Source: Irpex lacteus
Taxonomy: Eukaryota; Basidiomycota; Agaricomycetes; Polyporales; Irpicaceae
DNA length: 64,000 bases
Direction of reading: 5' to 3'
NCBI GenBank assembly: GCA_001986395.2
Contig: MQVO02000013.1
Coordinates: 310,001 to 374,000 of the forward strand
Positions 1 through 13,824 of this stretch are shown here, one piece after another. Positions within the stretch are counted from its first letter, which is position 1; every line of letters begins with the position of its first letter. A program made the position numbers and the translations under genes. Under the pieces are notes generated by a model. That model was not told where the DNA came from, searched no databases, and worked only from the letters and a program-made list of their open reading frames with translations.

Positions 1-1320
1 GGCATAGTCCTTTGCCTGCGTCTGAGCATCATCTATATATAATGAACATAAGCTCAATGATATAGGAATAGCATAGAATACGTACTGAGCTCCGAAGTCA
101 GGTTGGCTATCACTGCTTGCAGCTTCTCGACTTCCCGTGCCCTTGCGCGGTGCTCGTCTGACTCTTTGCCTTCTTGATCATTGCGTGTAGATCCAGAAAG
201 AGAGTCGGGATGCATCAGAGGCTCGAACTGTTGCTTGATGCCGTCCAAGAGCGACGAGATGATGTCCCAGGCCGCGTTTGCTGGTGCAAAGGGGAACAGC
301 TCCATAGACGTCAGGACTACAGGCTAATGAATCATGGTCGTCTCGTGAGTCTGAGGGTTCTTCAGGCACATATGCGAGGGGTAGAGAACACGCACCTCGT
401 CTGGTCTTTCGGGGCTGGTATAACACTGTGCAGTGTACATCGTCCGCTGCAACTCGTTAGCTGTACTCATAATAATCCCCTTCAACCTCTCGTTCTCTTC
501 CAAGAGGTCATGTCTCGCCCGAGCAGCCTGTTCCAGCGCCACTTCTAGTAGATCTGTACCCTTTCCACGAAGTTGCACGTCAGAAGCTCCTACGACCTCG
601 GCGTTCGCGCAATGGAAACCAGCTGCAGGACCGGATTTGTGGAGGTTACCGCCTTGCGCGTCCGCGAGCTTATTCCACCGTTCGAGAATCTTGTCCTTCT
701 CTTTCTCGAGCTTCTTGATTTCGGTTTGATGGGTTGTGCGTATGGCCTGAAGCGCAGTCCGTGTGCGTTGAAGCTCAAGGGTTGTCTGCTTGTGTGCACT
801 CTCGGTGGATTGCAGCGTACGGTTTGTGGAGCTGTGAAACAATAAGTGAGCCAGTAGCAGCTATGCTGGAGACAATTCCATACGCAAGACGAGACTTGTG
901 CAGGTTCATTTCCCGTTCTGCATTCGCAGCTGTCTCCGTAGCCGTACGATACATTGACATGAGCCGTTCATGATCATAGGATAGGGTCCGTATCTTTGTT
1001 GACAGATCCTCTGTCCTAGATATATCATCCTAATAAACAGTAAGCTAACGTGTGCCGGTGAGCATAAAACATTGACTTACCATACGCTGGCTCAACATTG
1101 ACAACAAACATTTCACCACTCTTTCTGCGTCATCTTTGCTTGTTCCCTCCAGTGAGATACCAGGTTGATGCGTATATCCGTGGGCAATTAGCTGAGAGTT
1201 GATATAAGGAAGACTGGATGAACAAGAATCGTCTGAGTTCTCCGAGCCCGGAGAACTGACACTCGGGGATTTGGCAAGGTCCAGTGCCCAGTGGACAAGT
1301 TTCTTGGGTGTTGCAGCCAT
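1..1320 (-). CDS. ADIP/SSX2IP-Msd1-like coiled-coil protein, 3' end outside window
   Basis: The start is the ATG at 1320 on the minus strand; the gene runs off the left edge. An N-terminal block with YINSQLIAHGY, followed by a segment reading KCLLSMLSQRM, then an intron, then TKIRTLSYDHERLMSMY and a long Lys/Glu-rich coiled coil (exons about 842-324 and 305-54) matches the layout of the ADIP family (afadin/alpha-actinin-binding, SSX2IP in animals, Msd1 in fission yeast). Family members sit at centrosomes or spindle pole bodies and anchor spindle microtubules. The family call is from remembered sequence pattern; the role is inferred from the family. At least three short introns are needed to join the exons. 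It is divergently arranged with the WLM protease gene, with 365 bp between the two ATGs. The C-terminus cannot be judged. Confidence 0.7.
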
Positions 1321-1685
1321 ATTAACGCTTCAGCTGCGGCTTCTCATGCGCTTGATGTCTTGTTGACGACAGTTGGTGCGTCGTCGCTGTGCCGACTGCG
1401 TCGGTCGTAGCTGGACGCGGTGAGCGCGACATGAACATCAATGCAGCGCGATCACATGATATAAACGCTCAGTGCGGGTAAGTAATTTTGTAAGACATGA
1501 CTTCAAAGCTACGTTAGAGCTAGGTTTCGGATAACAGATCGGAGAGTCACAAAAGATAACAACTGAATGTAGCGGTCTAGACACAGTAAACCCGCGAGTC
1601 TGCGCTTCGGTGGCCTTCAAGCTTGTTTGCTGAGTAACACAAACCATGTTTCTTATCCGACTACCACCATCTACTTCACCACGTC

Positions 1686-2768
1686 ATGGCCACTATAGAC
1701 TTCAAGGTCTCTCACAAAGGCCAAACCCACTCTTTGTCGTTACCTCCTGAGACTGCTTTCGAAGAATTGCAGGCCAGACTCGAAGAGCTTACGTCAGTTC
1801 CTCCTCAGAACCAAAAGCTCTTGTACAAGGGAAAGAAAGCTTCGGTTAATGGCAGGGATACGGTAGTGGAGGCTGGTATCAAGTCTGGAAGCAAAGTACA
1901 GCTACTGGGAGCTACATCTCAGGAATTGGGTGACTTGAGACAAGTAGAGAGCGAGTTTCAGCGACGAGAGCGGATACTTCAAGCAAGGGCATCGGGACCA
2001 CAAGCAAAGGTACGTAGCTTTTATATTGGCTTGTACCTCTGGATATCAACTCAATTGTCGTAGTTACGCAATACGGGCTCGAGCTCGTCTTCCGCGATTC
2101 AATACCGCTTCCACAATATTGAACCTCTCGCACACCTACCCAATCCATCCGGCGCCCGCCAATTACTCCAGAAGCTAGCGGATGACCCTGCAATAAAGCA
2201 CATCATGCAGACCCATCAATTTTCAGTGGGACTTCTTACTGAACTGGCACCTCACGAGCATCCTCAATTGCTCGGGTTGAACGTCAATGCGGGACAGGCT
2301 ATCAAGCTTCGTCTACGGACGGATGCGTATGATGGCTTCCGGTTGTACAAAGACGTGCGACGGGTGTTGTGCCACGAACTTACGCACAATGTGTGGGGTG
2401 ACCATGATAATAACGTGCGTGCTATTGCGCTCACTCTATACCAAATGAATTACTGATTGGTGCGTGCACAGTTCAAAGAGCTGAACTCAAAGCTCAACAA
2501 AGAAATTTTGGAATTTGAGCGTGAGGTAGCACACGGAGCACATACGCTTGTCGATCTTCCCACCTCTGCATACCAAACGTCCTCCGAGCAGGAGGCAAAT
2601 GCGCGTTCTTACGTTCTCGGAGGTCAGGCTGTTGAGGGGAGCACAGCCGACGATCGCCGTCAATTGATGCTGCAGGCTGTCATGAAGAGGCTCAAGAAGG
2701 AGGAGGAAGAGCTTGAGAATAGCTGTGGAACGTCAGGGCCCTCCGCAACTAACAGCAGTAACACTTAG
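1686..2768 (+). CDS. Ubiquitin-like plus WLM domain metalloprotease
   Basis: Three exons (1686-2009, 2064-2414, 2472-2768) give a protein of about 323 residues. Residues 1-75 form a ubiquitin-like fold (kinked pattern LLYKGKK, then a VQLLG strand). The WLM domain follows, with the zinc-metalloprotease signature HELTHNVWGDHDNN at about residue 212; the two His of HExxH-like HELTH and the downstream His are present, as is the Glu. WLM proteins are related to Wss1/SPRTN, which cleave DNA-protein crosslinks and SUMO-modified proteins; the Ub-like plus WLM architecture is typical of a fungal and plant subfamily. The second intron falls directly after the zinc motif. The C-terminus is Lys/Glu-rich and then Ser/Thr-rich, with no obvious SUMO-interacting motif that I can defend. 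Confidence 0.92.
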
Positions 2769-2893
2769 GCGATTATATCCGAGGACTTTCTCTCTCTTGC
2801 CATGTCGCGACGTCGTTGATCGTGGAATGTATGTATTACAGTATTTAATTTACTGTGTCCGGATTATGTAACAGTATGCGTATGTAGTAATAT

Positions 2894-5435
<2,542 letters not shown>

Positions 5436-6491
5436 GACTGAGGAGAGAGAGGTAAATGGAAAAGACTGTTGCGACTTTCGGTATGGTCCTTGCTCCGCTA
5501 TTTATACGAAAACCGAGCGATAATCTCGGCTGCTCGCTCCTGGCAGCAAGGAACACTGAGCCAACAAAGGGTCCAAGACAATTTGACGAAGCGCAAGCGT
5601 AATAGAGCTGATGACAGACGTGCAACGATGGATAAGCTTATGGTTGGAAAACCTACATAAAAGGAAGGTTGATTAAGGTCATCTGGTCATCCGGTACTGG
5701 TTGGCAGAGAAATATGGGGCGGACGAACTCACGATCAATCGCAGATGTCCGCGCCGGGCACGACTTACTGCAAATCCTGCGCGGGTAGTCCTGTAAAAAG
5801 ATCTAGGTTGATGTGAGCATTTGGTGCGATGAACATAGAAGGACTCGGAGTTCGCACGATGGGCGTGAATACGGCGTGAACGTGGCTGCCTGTCTAGGGT
5901 GTTAGCTCGGAGCGCAGGTGGGCGGTCGGTATGCCGCGGCCTTTGCAAGTAAAGAAGCTGCAAAGAAGATGGAGAGCCGTGTAATGCAGTGCGAAAGCAC
6001 GATGACCACACATCTTCTGTGTCTTGTTTTTATAGGGGAGAAGGCGGCGGTTACTTAGTATCATCCAGTGCGGATGTTCCGGGGTCAGCAGACTGGTGCG
6101 GCTCGCTGTGGTGGCGCGATTAGAATAGCCCCAATGCATCGTGAGCCGAGCCATCCAATTCAGCGTGATTTGCTATGCATGTATCAGAGGATGTATGTCA
6201 GCGCATGTTGTTCCCAAGTTCGTTGTAAAGACACCGACGTTCAAACGCCGCTCCCCTGATGAATCGGCAGTTTGTAGCTCCGACTGAACTATAGTTAATC
6301 ATAGCCATTCTCCGCAAAGCCTACCCTTCAACTCATCCCTCAGTCCGATTGATAACAGTACTTACTCGCGTAGAAAGGTCTTCAAGAGATAAGCATTCTC
6401 TTCACCGTTTGATCGTCTATCGTTATCGGAGTCATTCTCCTGAATTACCTTTGTGGACGGTCACGCTTCTTCTTCGCAATCTTCAAGCACG
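5436..6491. other. Divergent intergenic region, no gene seen
   Basis: About 1.05 kb separates the monooxygenase (-) from pyridoxal kinase (+). Open frames here (for example minus-strand 5679-6154) are short, carry no recognisable motif and have no plausible splice partners. It presumably holds both promoters. Confidence 0.5.
5499..5506 (-). promoter_or_regulatory. TATA box of the phenol-hydroxylase-like gene
   Basis: TATAAATA reads on the minus strand about 65 bp before the ATG at 5435, a normal position for a fungal core promoter with a short leader. Confidence 0.5.
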
Positions 6492-7838
6492 ATGTCGAAA
6501 GGGCGTGTCCTGAGCATACAATCTCATGTCGCTTTTGGGTACGTAGGAGGAAAGGCTGCTGTATTTCCACTTCAGTGTCTCGGCTATGACGTTGATGTGA
6601 GTATCTACAGATCTGCACACGAGTCAACTTTAACTTTTCTCGATCTGCGCAGGTCGTGAACACCGTCAACTTCTCCAACCATTCAGGTAAAGTGATGTTT
6701 ACTGTACATCACCACTACAGTAGATTCTAACATATTTGTATAACAGGATATCGTCGATTTGGGGGCTCGAGAGCAAATGCTACCGAACTGTCTTCAATCT
6801 TCCAGTATATGGAAGGAAATGGACTGCTCCATCCCGAGAGACTCTTGACAGGTAAGTCTATAATACGTCAAATGCTGGACGTGACTCAGTTTCGTGGTAC
6901 AGGCTATATACCAGGCGGCGAGGCTCTGTCCGCAGTCACAGATCTTGCTCGCAAATTACGGGAGAGAAATCCCGACCTCATTTACCTACTAGATCGTAAG
7001 GCAAATGTTCGTGCGAAGATTAAATCCACACACTGAATTCACATATGCAGCTGTGCTTGGAGATTCAGGGAAGCTCTATGTTTCCGCGGACGTCATACCA
7101 ATATACAGATCTATGCTGCCACTTTCGACGATCATTACTCCGAATTGGTTCGAAGTCGAGTCAGTGTTCATGCTATTGCGTGTGGGATCTTTGTTCTGAC
7201 ATTTTTCGAACAGGGTCCTGACGGACGTGCAGTTGACTGATCTTCCCTCGCTACGGAAAGCACTTAAAATCTTGCATACGGAATATCACGTCCCCAACGT
7301 CGTGATCAGCTCAATACCGCTGCGTCACTGGCTGAAAGACGCTCTTCCACCAGATCTCCAACCACAATCCAAAGAAGACATATCCGACACTGATTATCTT
7401 CTGTCAATTGTTTCGAGCACACACGGCAACACGACAGACGGTGCTCCATCCATCGTTCACGCGCGATGCGTGACATGCTTGCCAGGATACTTCTCTGGTG
7501 TAGGAGACCTGTTTTCCGCTCTCGTACTAGGGCACTACGAACACTCGAAACGGCCATCCGCGGAAGACGACTCCATAACTGCCATCGCTCATGCCGTTGC
7601 TCAAGCCTTGTCGAAGACCCACGCCATGTTGACCATAACACACGAATATGCCGCTACTCTTCCGGAGGACGAACGGCAGCCGACAGATGAGGAACTTGAC
7701 AAAAAGGAACCTGATAGAGTTGTGCGGCGAATGAGGGGACGGGAGTTACGGCTGATTCAAGGCCAGGATATCATCAGGAATTCTGAGTCTGTGAAGGAAC
7801 CCATGGGTTTGTGGGATTCATTCTGGACTGAAAAGTAG
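6492..7838 (+). CDS. Pyridoxal kinase
   Basis: The ATG at 6492 begins [20 protein letters not shown], the conserved N-terminus of PdxK/PdxY/Bud16 kinases that phosphorylate pyridoxal, pyridoxine and pyridoxamine to the 5'-phosphates. Subsequent conserved parts are [14 protein letters not shown], the segment [12 protein letters not shown] (recovered only after removing the intron at about 7000-7050), TPNWFEVE, and the catalytic GVGDLFSAL loop whose Asp is the general base. Five or six short introns. Between the TPNWFE block and the catalytic loop lies a less conserved stretch ([14 protein letters not shown]) that is common in fungal orthologues. The C-terminal tail of about 60 residues is charged. 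The cofactor made serves aminotransferases and decarboxylases in the cytosol. Confidence 0.93.
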
Positions 7839-8205
7839 ACACGTTAGACGTCTACGTGCACAGGGGATTGTATCGCAATATTCGTAGACTCGCTCGTGGT
7901 ACGTGGCCACGAATGTTGCTATTCATAGTAATCCATCACGGATTTATGAGGTGGTCTGGGCCCGTGTAGATCGTGCCTGAGCGCGGTGCTGGTGAATTAC
8001 AGCATGACAACCAAATTATTACAAAAACCTAATCCCCTTATCGACCACGAAATTGCCGAAAATCCGTTTCTCGTTCCTTACGCTCGAACATCCGTCTTCG
8101 CCTGGCCGCCGCTCGTCTTCGTCGAGCCGTTCGCGCTACGCATTCCTTCGGGAACCCCACTTTCTTTTATTATCGACATTCCTTACGTCTCAGACCAAAC
8201 AAAAC

Positions 8206-10288
8206 ATGATTGAAGACCACCATGCCAGACTCGTTCATCGCAAGAAGAAGAGGAGCCCGACATCCTACGACTGGCCGACCGCCTCCTTGGGGCTGGGAGA
8301 CACCCCTAGTCCTACTCCTACTCCTGTAGACACGAGCAATAACACACCCAGTACGTCTCAGCGATTGCGTCAAAAAGTGGTGAAGTGTTGAACTGTACAA
8401 CCAGCCCCGACTCAGGAACAGCAGACCAGTGCTACTCCGACCCCGCAGACTAGTGCGACGCCTCAGCAGCAGCCTTCTGCTACTCAAGCTGCTACCTCCA
8501 ACACGTCCTCCACGCCGGCACCTGCGACTGACACGTCCTCCAGCTCCTCAACTCAAACCTCGAGCTCAGACACCTCTTCTAGCTCCACCTCGAGCAGCTC
8601 GTCCTCCAGTTCGGACACTGTAAGGATCTTTTGTCATATAGATACAAACCTGGGCATGTATTCACGTCTGGTTATCCGCTAGGTGACTCAGGCGACGGCG
8701 ACGGCGACGGCGACTCCGACTCAAAATGCTGCCAAGGTCCCCACTGTGACCAACACTCACCTGGTGTCAGCCACCCAGCATTTGAGCTCTGCCTCTGCCT
8801 CTGCCTCCGCTAGTGCGATTGCAGACGCGACGAAAGCTGGAGCTAGTTCAAACCATACTGGAACTATCATTGGAGTCGTGGTGGCAGTCATTGGTGGGCT
8901 TGCTGCGATTTTCTTCCTGGCTACGTTCTTCATGGTATGTCATATGCGCAAAATGAGCAAGATGACATTGATTGAAATTGATTGTGTCGCATTCATAGCG
9001 TCGACGTGCCCGTCGCAATGAGGATGAGTTTAGCGCGGAGGTTTTCAAGCGCCAGTCCATGGTCCTCCCCGACGACAACAGTCACAGCAACCCTCGCCCT
9101 CCGTCCATGATTCAACAGCACGTGAACCAGGCCCCAGTCAGCTACGGTGGTGACCAGATCTATGGCGATCGTTCTTTCTACGGTGGACAGAACTCTTTTG
9201 CTCCTGGTGAATATGTTAGCATGCCACCGCAGGCCTGGACACCCGATCCTATGACGCCAGGTTCAGCTCAGCCATTCTACCAGCCCATGGGTGAGACTCC
9301 CATTGGCTCTCCGATCACTCCTGTTGCGTACGACTCGTTCTATGATTCTCAAGGTCAGCTCGTCAGGCAGCCGTCTGTCGGAGCTACCGCAATGATGAAC
9401 CATCCATATGCTGGTGGACCAGGTGTGCGTCAACCTTCTCCTGGACCGTTTGCTGCATACAATCGCACGCCGTCCCCAGGCGCGAACGTCATGCTCAACC
9501 GTCAACCGTCGGCCGGACCAGTCGCTGCGCTTAATCGTCAACCGAGCTTGGGTGCGAACAACATGATGAATCAGTCACCCTTCGGCCCCGACGCTGAGGT
9601 TGACCACATTGAGTCCCCTATCTCTCCTCCGCCAGCTGCATACGTGACCCGTCAATCGCCAGCCGCAGAGAGCTTCAACACCGGTACGGATGCCCATTAC
9701 GTCGATCTCAACAGGTCAAGCGTCTCTCCATTCCAGGCTGCTCAGTATGAGGAAATTTCGAGCAAGCTCAGGGCCCCACCGCCTCAGCCTCTGCCTACCC
9801 CAGAGGTCGCCGCGTTTGCAGAAAAAGCACTGGCTAACGACGAACCGGTAGTTCCCAATGTCTCGCAGCCACTTCCCTTGAACGTCGCCGTGAACAAGTC
9901 TCCGGTCCAAGAGCCCGTTCCTCATGTTGAGGCATCTGTGCCAGATGATATCGAACTCCCCCCTCCTTCTCCGGCCTACTCTGGCAAGTCGCGTGTCGAC
10001 TCGACTCCTCCCACCTTGCCAGAGATCCATCTGAACGAGCGGTCGTTCTCACCCGTCACTATGGAGTTCCCCATTGCGCCCTCGTCGGTCAATCCGTCCC
10101 CGCTGTCTGCGGCCTTCACTCTGCCTTCTCCTCCTATGGAGGCGCATTTCCCCACCACCCCCACCGCGGCCAACCCTGATACCCCGACAGTTCTTGGTGC
10201 ACGCCACGTTAGGCAGGAACCTCAGGGGAAGCGACCTGATACTGTATACACCCTATACGACGATGACGATGCCTATGCTGGTATCTAA
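8206..10288 (+). CDS. Ser/Thr-rich single-pass membrane protein with long cytoplasmic tail
   Basis: Four exons (8206-8350, 8405-8619, 8683-8934, 8999-10288) keep one frame. The first about 130 residues become extremely Ser/Thr/Pro-rich (runs of SSSS and TATATAT), as in O-mannosylated cell-surface proteins. A single hydrophobic helix follows (IIGVVVAVIGGLAAIFFLA), then a basic stop-transfer RRRARR, then a tail of about 425 residues rich in Pro, Ser and Gln. The layout resembles fungal wall-stress sensors and mid2-like proteins, but no WSC cysteine domain is present and no N-terminal signal peptide is visible, so insertion would have to use the internal helix. The tail holds a short repeat of the type RQPS-x-GA at 9367-9570 and ends in an acidic Asp cluster. 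Function unknown; a surface sensor or signalling adaptor is an inference. Confidence 0.82.
9367..9570 (+). repeat. Coding repeat RQPS/RTPS-GA-x-x-M-x-N in the cytoplasmic tail
   Basis: About five imperfect units can be read: RQPSVGATAMMN, RQPSPGPFAAYN, RTPSPGANVMLN, RQPSAGPVAALN and RQPSLGANNMMN. The Arg-x-x-Ser core would suit basophilic kinases, which is inference. Confidence 0.75.
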
Positions 10289-10387
10289 GCCCGTCGTATG
10301 CGTGGGACGATACCACTGTGCTCTATCGCGGTTACTCATGAGTCCAAAGTCGTTCAACGCTTCGACTCGTTCGAGATATTATTGCAA

Positions 10388-10396
10388 ATAAATAAA
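10388..10396 (+). terminator. Poly(A) signal-like AATAAATAA region
   Basis: AAATAAATAAAA lies about 100 bp after the stop of the membrane-protein gene, a plausible polyadenylation signal. Eukaryotic fungal signals are degenerate, so this is tentative. Confidence 0.35.
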
Positions 10397-10454
10397 ACCC
10401 ACGTTGTGTCTTTTACCTATAGGTGTACCGTTATCTCCTGTCGTCTTTCCTGTC

Positions 10455-10658
10455 CTATTCAATCTCTGGCTCTGTGTTCCCCCACTTCTCAATCTCCTTC
10501 CTCCCTTTGGCTCCGGCTTTGTCGGCAGGCAATGCCCTCAAGTACTGCTTCTTGATACCCCTAGGCTTAGCTTTCCGTGGGTCCTCTTTTGGTGGTGGGA
10601 GCAGAACCGTGTTCTCTGGACACTTCCACCCATACTCGGTTTCTCCTCTCGCGATCAT
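10455..10658 (-). CDS. Possible small Lys/Pro-rich protein (67 residues or a last exon)
   Basis: The minus-strand frame reads MIARGETEYGWKCPENT, then a Pro/Lys-rich stretch and LRALPADKAGAKGRKEIEKWG, ending in a stop at 10455. Composition looks like real protein rather than a shadow frame, and the frame stays open upstream as SYIERRRDD before the Met, so this could be the last exon of a larger gene with an acceptor near 10690. I could not find a convincing upstream exon. It is convergent with the membrane-protein gene. I do not recognise a family. Confidence 0.35.
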   Translation of the reverse strand: MIARGETEYGWKCPENTVLLPPPKEDPRKAKPRGIKKQYLRALPADKAGAKGRKEIEKWGNTEPEIE

Positions 10659-11154
10659 ATCATCTCTCCGCCGCTCGATGTAGCTTCGGCTACTCGTACG
10701 TGCAGGTGGACATGTGCTTCATCCATTCCCCTCTCGCTCCTTGGTAGTGAAATTAGAACTCGATGTCTTTTTGACTATACGTACTGTTCTCGCTCTTTGA
10801 ATAGTCACCGTTTACTCTCGGTTGAATTTTTCGGTGTTTTGTAGTAGTTGTGTAGTATGTCACATATCATGCATTGCGACATGCCTTTTATTATAGTGAG
10901 GAATCATTTAAGTGTGCGCGTTGACTTTGTACAGCCCTGCGAAGGCAATCAGAAAATGCTCACAATTACTACAACTTCCTCTTTTGTACTTGCACGCTGG
11001 CGCCGTAGCTTGAAACTCAGAGTGCCGGAGCTAAGCGCCACCCGCTCTCTACTTTCTGAAGGTGTTCTACCTCTCGCACCAACCACCACTTTGGAACTGC
11101 TTTTCTCTTACTAACTCGTGTATAACAGGGAACGACGGAGGCGTGTTGTAAATT

Positions 11155-13762
11155 ATGGCTACCTTGGAGGTGCGTCACACGTGGCAGTAGTCGTGAAAGA
11201 AGCTCACATGGCTTGCAGGAATTTGAGACGACTTTGAAAGAGGTAGTCAATGCAAAACGCCTCTCTGCATCGAAAGTCGAGAAGCTGAACCAACTGGCAC
11301 TGAAATTAATGGAGGTGCGTGGCCATGTTTGTATTAAGATGCCTGGACTCACGCATGTGCGCCATACGTCCAGCACGACACTCAGCTCGTGTCGACTCTC
11401 TACCGAACCCACAAATCTTCCTCAGGGACACACAAGATTAATAGTCTCTATGTCTTTGATGCTCTGGCACGCGCTGCCAGACATCAGGTCGACAAGCATA
11501 AACTTGACGTTCACGCGATAGTGGGCAACTGTGCCACTTTTCTGGTCAAGATGGAGGGTGTTCTTGACGGCCTGTTTCAAGACATATTATCTTCTGGTCT
11601 CCCTGAGGCAAAGGTTAGTTCTTGATATTTAGATCCGTACTGACTCTATCGCGCCACAAGCTTGTTATATGTTGTATTCGCGTAGTTCACGGCCCTTGCC
11701 TTCTCGCTTCAAGGCGAGACTGACGTTGAGGAACTCCTCCGCATCTTCGTCGCGAATTCCGGTATACCACCCCGTAACTGATCTCGTAGTACCTCTTACG
11801 CGACGCGACTTACCGTGGCGCGTTATGGTCACATGATTGGCATCTATCACTTATCGGCTTCCAGCTGCTTACGCGATTCTCTTTTTCATCGTGCCACAGG
11901 AGAAAACAAAGAAGATTTTGGACATATGGCTCAAGTTCAATACGTTTCCTTCGGCTGTGCTGACGAGTTTGCACAAGCTGGTGAAAGAGCATGATTCGGA
12001 CAAAGGAAAGGGAAAAGGTGCTTATCACGTTTCGGTTTTGTTCGCTAAGTACTCTTCTATTCGTGGAATTCTACCTTTTGTCATGAATGAAGTCGTAAAC
12101 GTGAGATGCAAACTGAAATACCACCTTGTCTGTGTCAGAACCCGACAAAACAAGTGCAGCAGTGACGACAGACCCCCGAATACATGCGGCCGCATCAACT
12201 ACCACGCCGCCACAGGCGCAGGTGCCCGCAACTTCCGCGGCGTCTGAAAAATCCGCCGACTCGTTGCAATCGACCTTGCTTGCGTTGCTCAGCCAGGCAG
12301 CCAATACTGCGGCGACTCCGTGAGTTCTATAAGCCTAAGTACGATCGTTTCCAGCACTCATTTTAAAAATTCTAGACAAACCGCTCCGAATGTAAACAGC
12401 TCTGCGGCAGCAGCGATTCAGGCGGACCCCGTACAATTAGCGCTGTTTCAGCAGTTGACGCAGGCTGCGAATGCAGGAGGCTCAGCATTGCCTAATCAAC
12501 GAGTTCCAGTATTACCGATGTCTGTAGTGCCACCGTCCGCTCCTCCCAGTATACCACCTGTAGCATCTCCTGTCGGAGGACCCTCTCAAAACTTGCCTTA
12601 CCGAGACATCGACCGTCACGGCTATGCTCGTAAAGATACACAAAGTGACAGGTTCAATGGCCCGCCCCGCGGTAGAGAGTTCTACTACGATAACCCCAGT
12701 CAAAGGGGCGGGTTCAGAGGCAGTCCGCGGGGGCGCGGTCGTGGGCGATGGGATGATCGCGACCGACAATACGATAGAAACAGAGGTCCTGATTGGAGAC
12801 CGCAATCTCAGCCTGGGAGAAATATGCAGAGTCGCTCACGCAGCCCGGTTGGCAGAAACGGGCGGACTGTGAGACCGTACAGTCCACCTCGGAAGCAGCC
12901 GTTCCACCAGCATGCCCCCAGCCCGCCGCTACATACATCGTCAGGGAGTGGACCTACAGGCCCTGGACAGGACGAATTCGGTAGAGACATCAGACCTCCT
13001 TCCCCGCACGAGGACTCCCCAGCGCCAACCTCTTCACATGGCCCCGACTTATCTCCTTCACGGTCAGCATCGAGTCCTACTGAGGAATCAAGTACCACGT
13101 TTCTACCGAGTGCCCAGCACGAAGCAGGCTCGTCGACGTTGATACATCCCCCTTTGCCTCCACCTACTATCTCAGCCGCATCCTCTACTTCGTCCTCCGC
13201 GCCGCCACTGGCAGGAGGCTTGGATTCCTTCGACCTCACAAGCTTTGATCCCACTGCCCCTGCATCGTGGGAAGGTCTAGGAACGGCTTGGAACATCACT
13301 CATGGATATTTACCATCCCAGGACGAGCTAATGCAATATGTTATCTCTATGAACTCGGCCGCTACGTTCCCCATTATGAGTCAGTATGAGGATACGCCTC
13401 AGAGGCAGTGGTCGGATGGTCACGAAGACGGATGGGGTGGAGGAGGTTTGCGAAGAGGGGGCAGAGGGCAACGGGGTTCATTTGCGCGTGGACATGACTA
13501 CGGCAACAGCCGAGGAGGTTTCAGGGGGCGGGGAAGACAGTTCGAGCATGACACGGATGCGTTGACCTTGGCGGGTGGCGATGAACCTACACCTTACAGC
13601 GTGCCAACTACCAACTATCCCTATGACCAAGGGCAGAATCTCTATCAGAGTGCCGAAGCCTACGCGGACCAGGCCAACGACTCGAGTGGACCATCGGGGG
13701 GAGGGCACATGGAGAGAGTAGGCGACGGATGGGTATGGAAGGGCGCAGCGGGCGTCGCATAA
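11155..13762 (+). CDS. CID/RPR domain protein, RNA polymerase II CTD-binding, RGG-rich
   Basis: Exons 11155-11169, 11219-11314, 11374-11613, 11900-12017, 12139-12319 and 12376-13762 join in frame. Residues 5-150 form a CTD-interacting domain, with KVEKLNQLALKLMEHDTQ, SLYVFDALARAARHQ and EKTKKILDIWLKFNTFP, which in SCAF4/8, Nrd1/Seb1, Pcf11 and Rhn1 binds the phosphorylated polymerase tail. After it come Ala/Ser/Thr-rich linker, an Arg/Gly/Asp-rich block (RGGFRGSPRGRGRGRWDDRD), SR dipeptides (QSRSRSPVG), a Pro/Ser-rich region, a conserved-looking SWEGLGTAWNITHGYLPS block, and a second RGG block near the C-terminus. No RRM is visible, which sets it apart from Nrd1/Seb1. Likely role: coupling transcription to 3' processing or termination. 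The third intron (11614-11899) is unusually long at 286 nt. Confidence 0.85.
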
Positions 13763-13824
13763 GGAGCGGGTACTTCATATCATGGACAATGTTGTTATAG
13801 CATTTTTATTTTCTTGTCGCATTT

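Noticed and set aside
10404..10844. A 146-codon plus-strand open frame
   Set aside because: It mirrors the better-looking minus-strand frame, is very rich in Leu, Pro and Trp, and has no motif; judged a shadow.
11680..11790. An open stretch inside the long CID-gene intron (FTALAFSLQGETDVEELL) that might be an exon
   Set aside because: The conserved CID runs directly from LPEAK to EKTKKILDIW when 11614-11899 is removed as one intron; including it would disrupt the domain.
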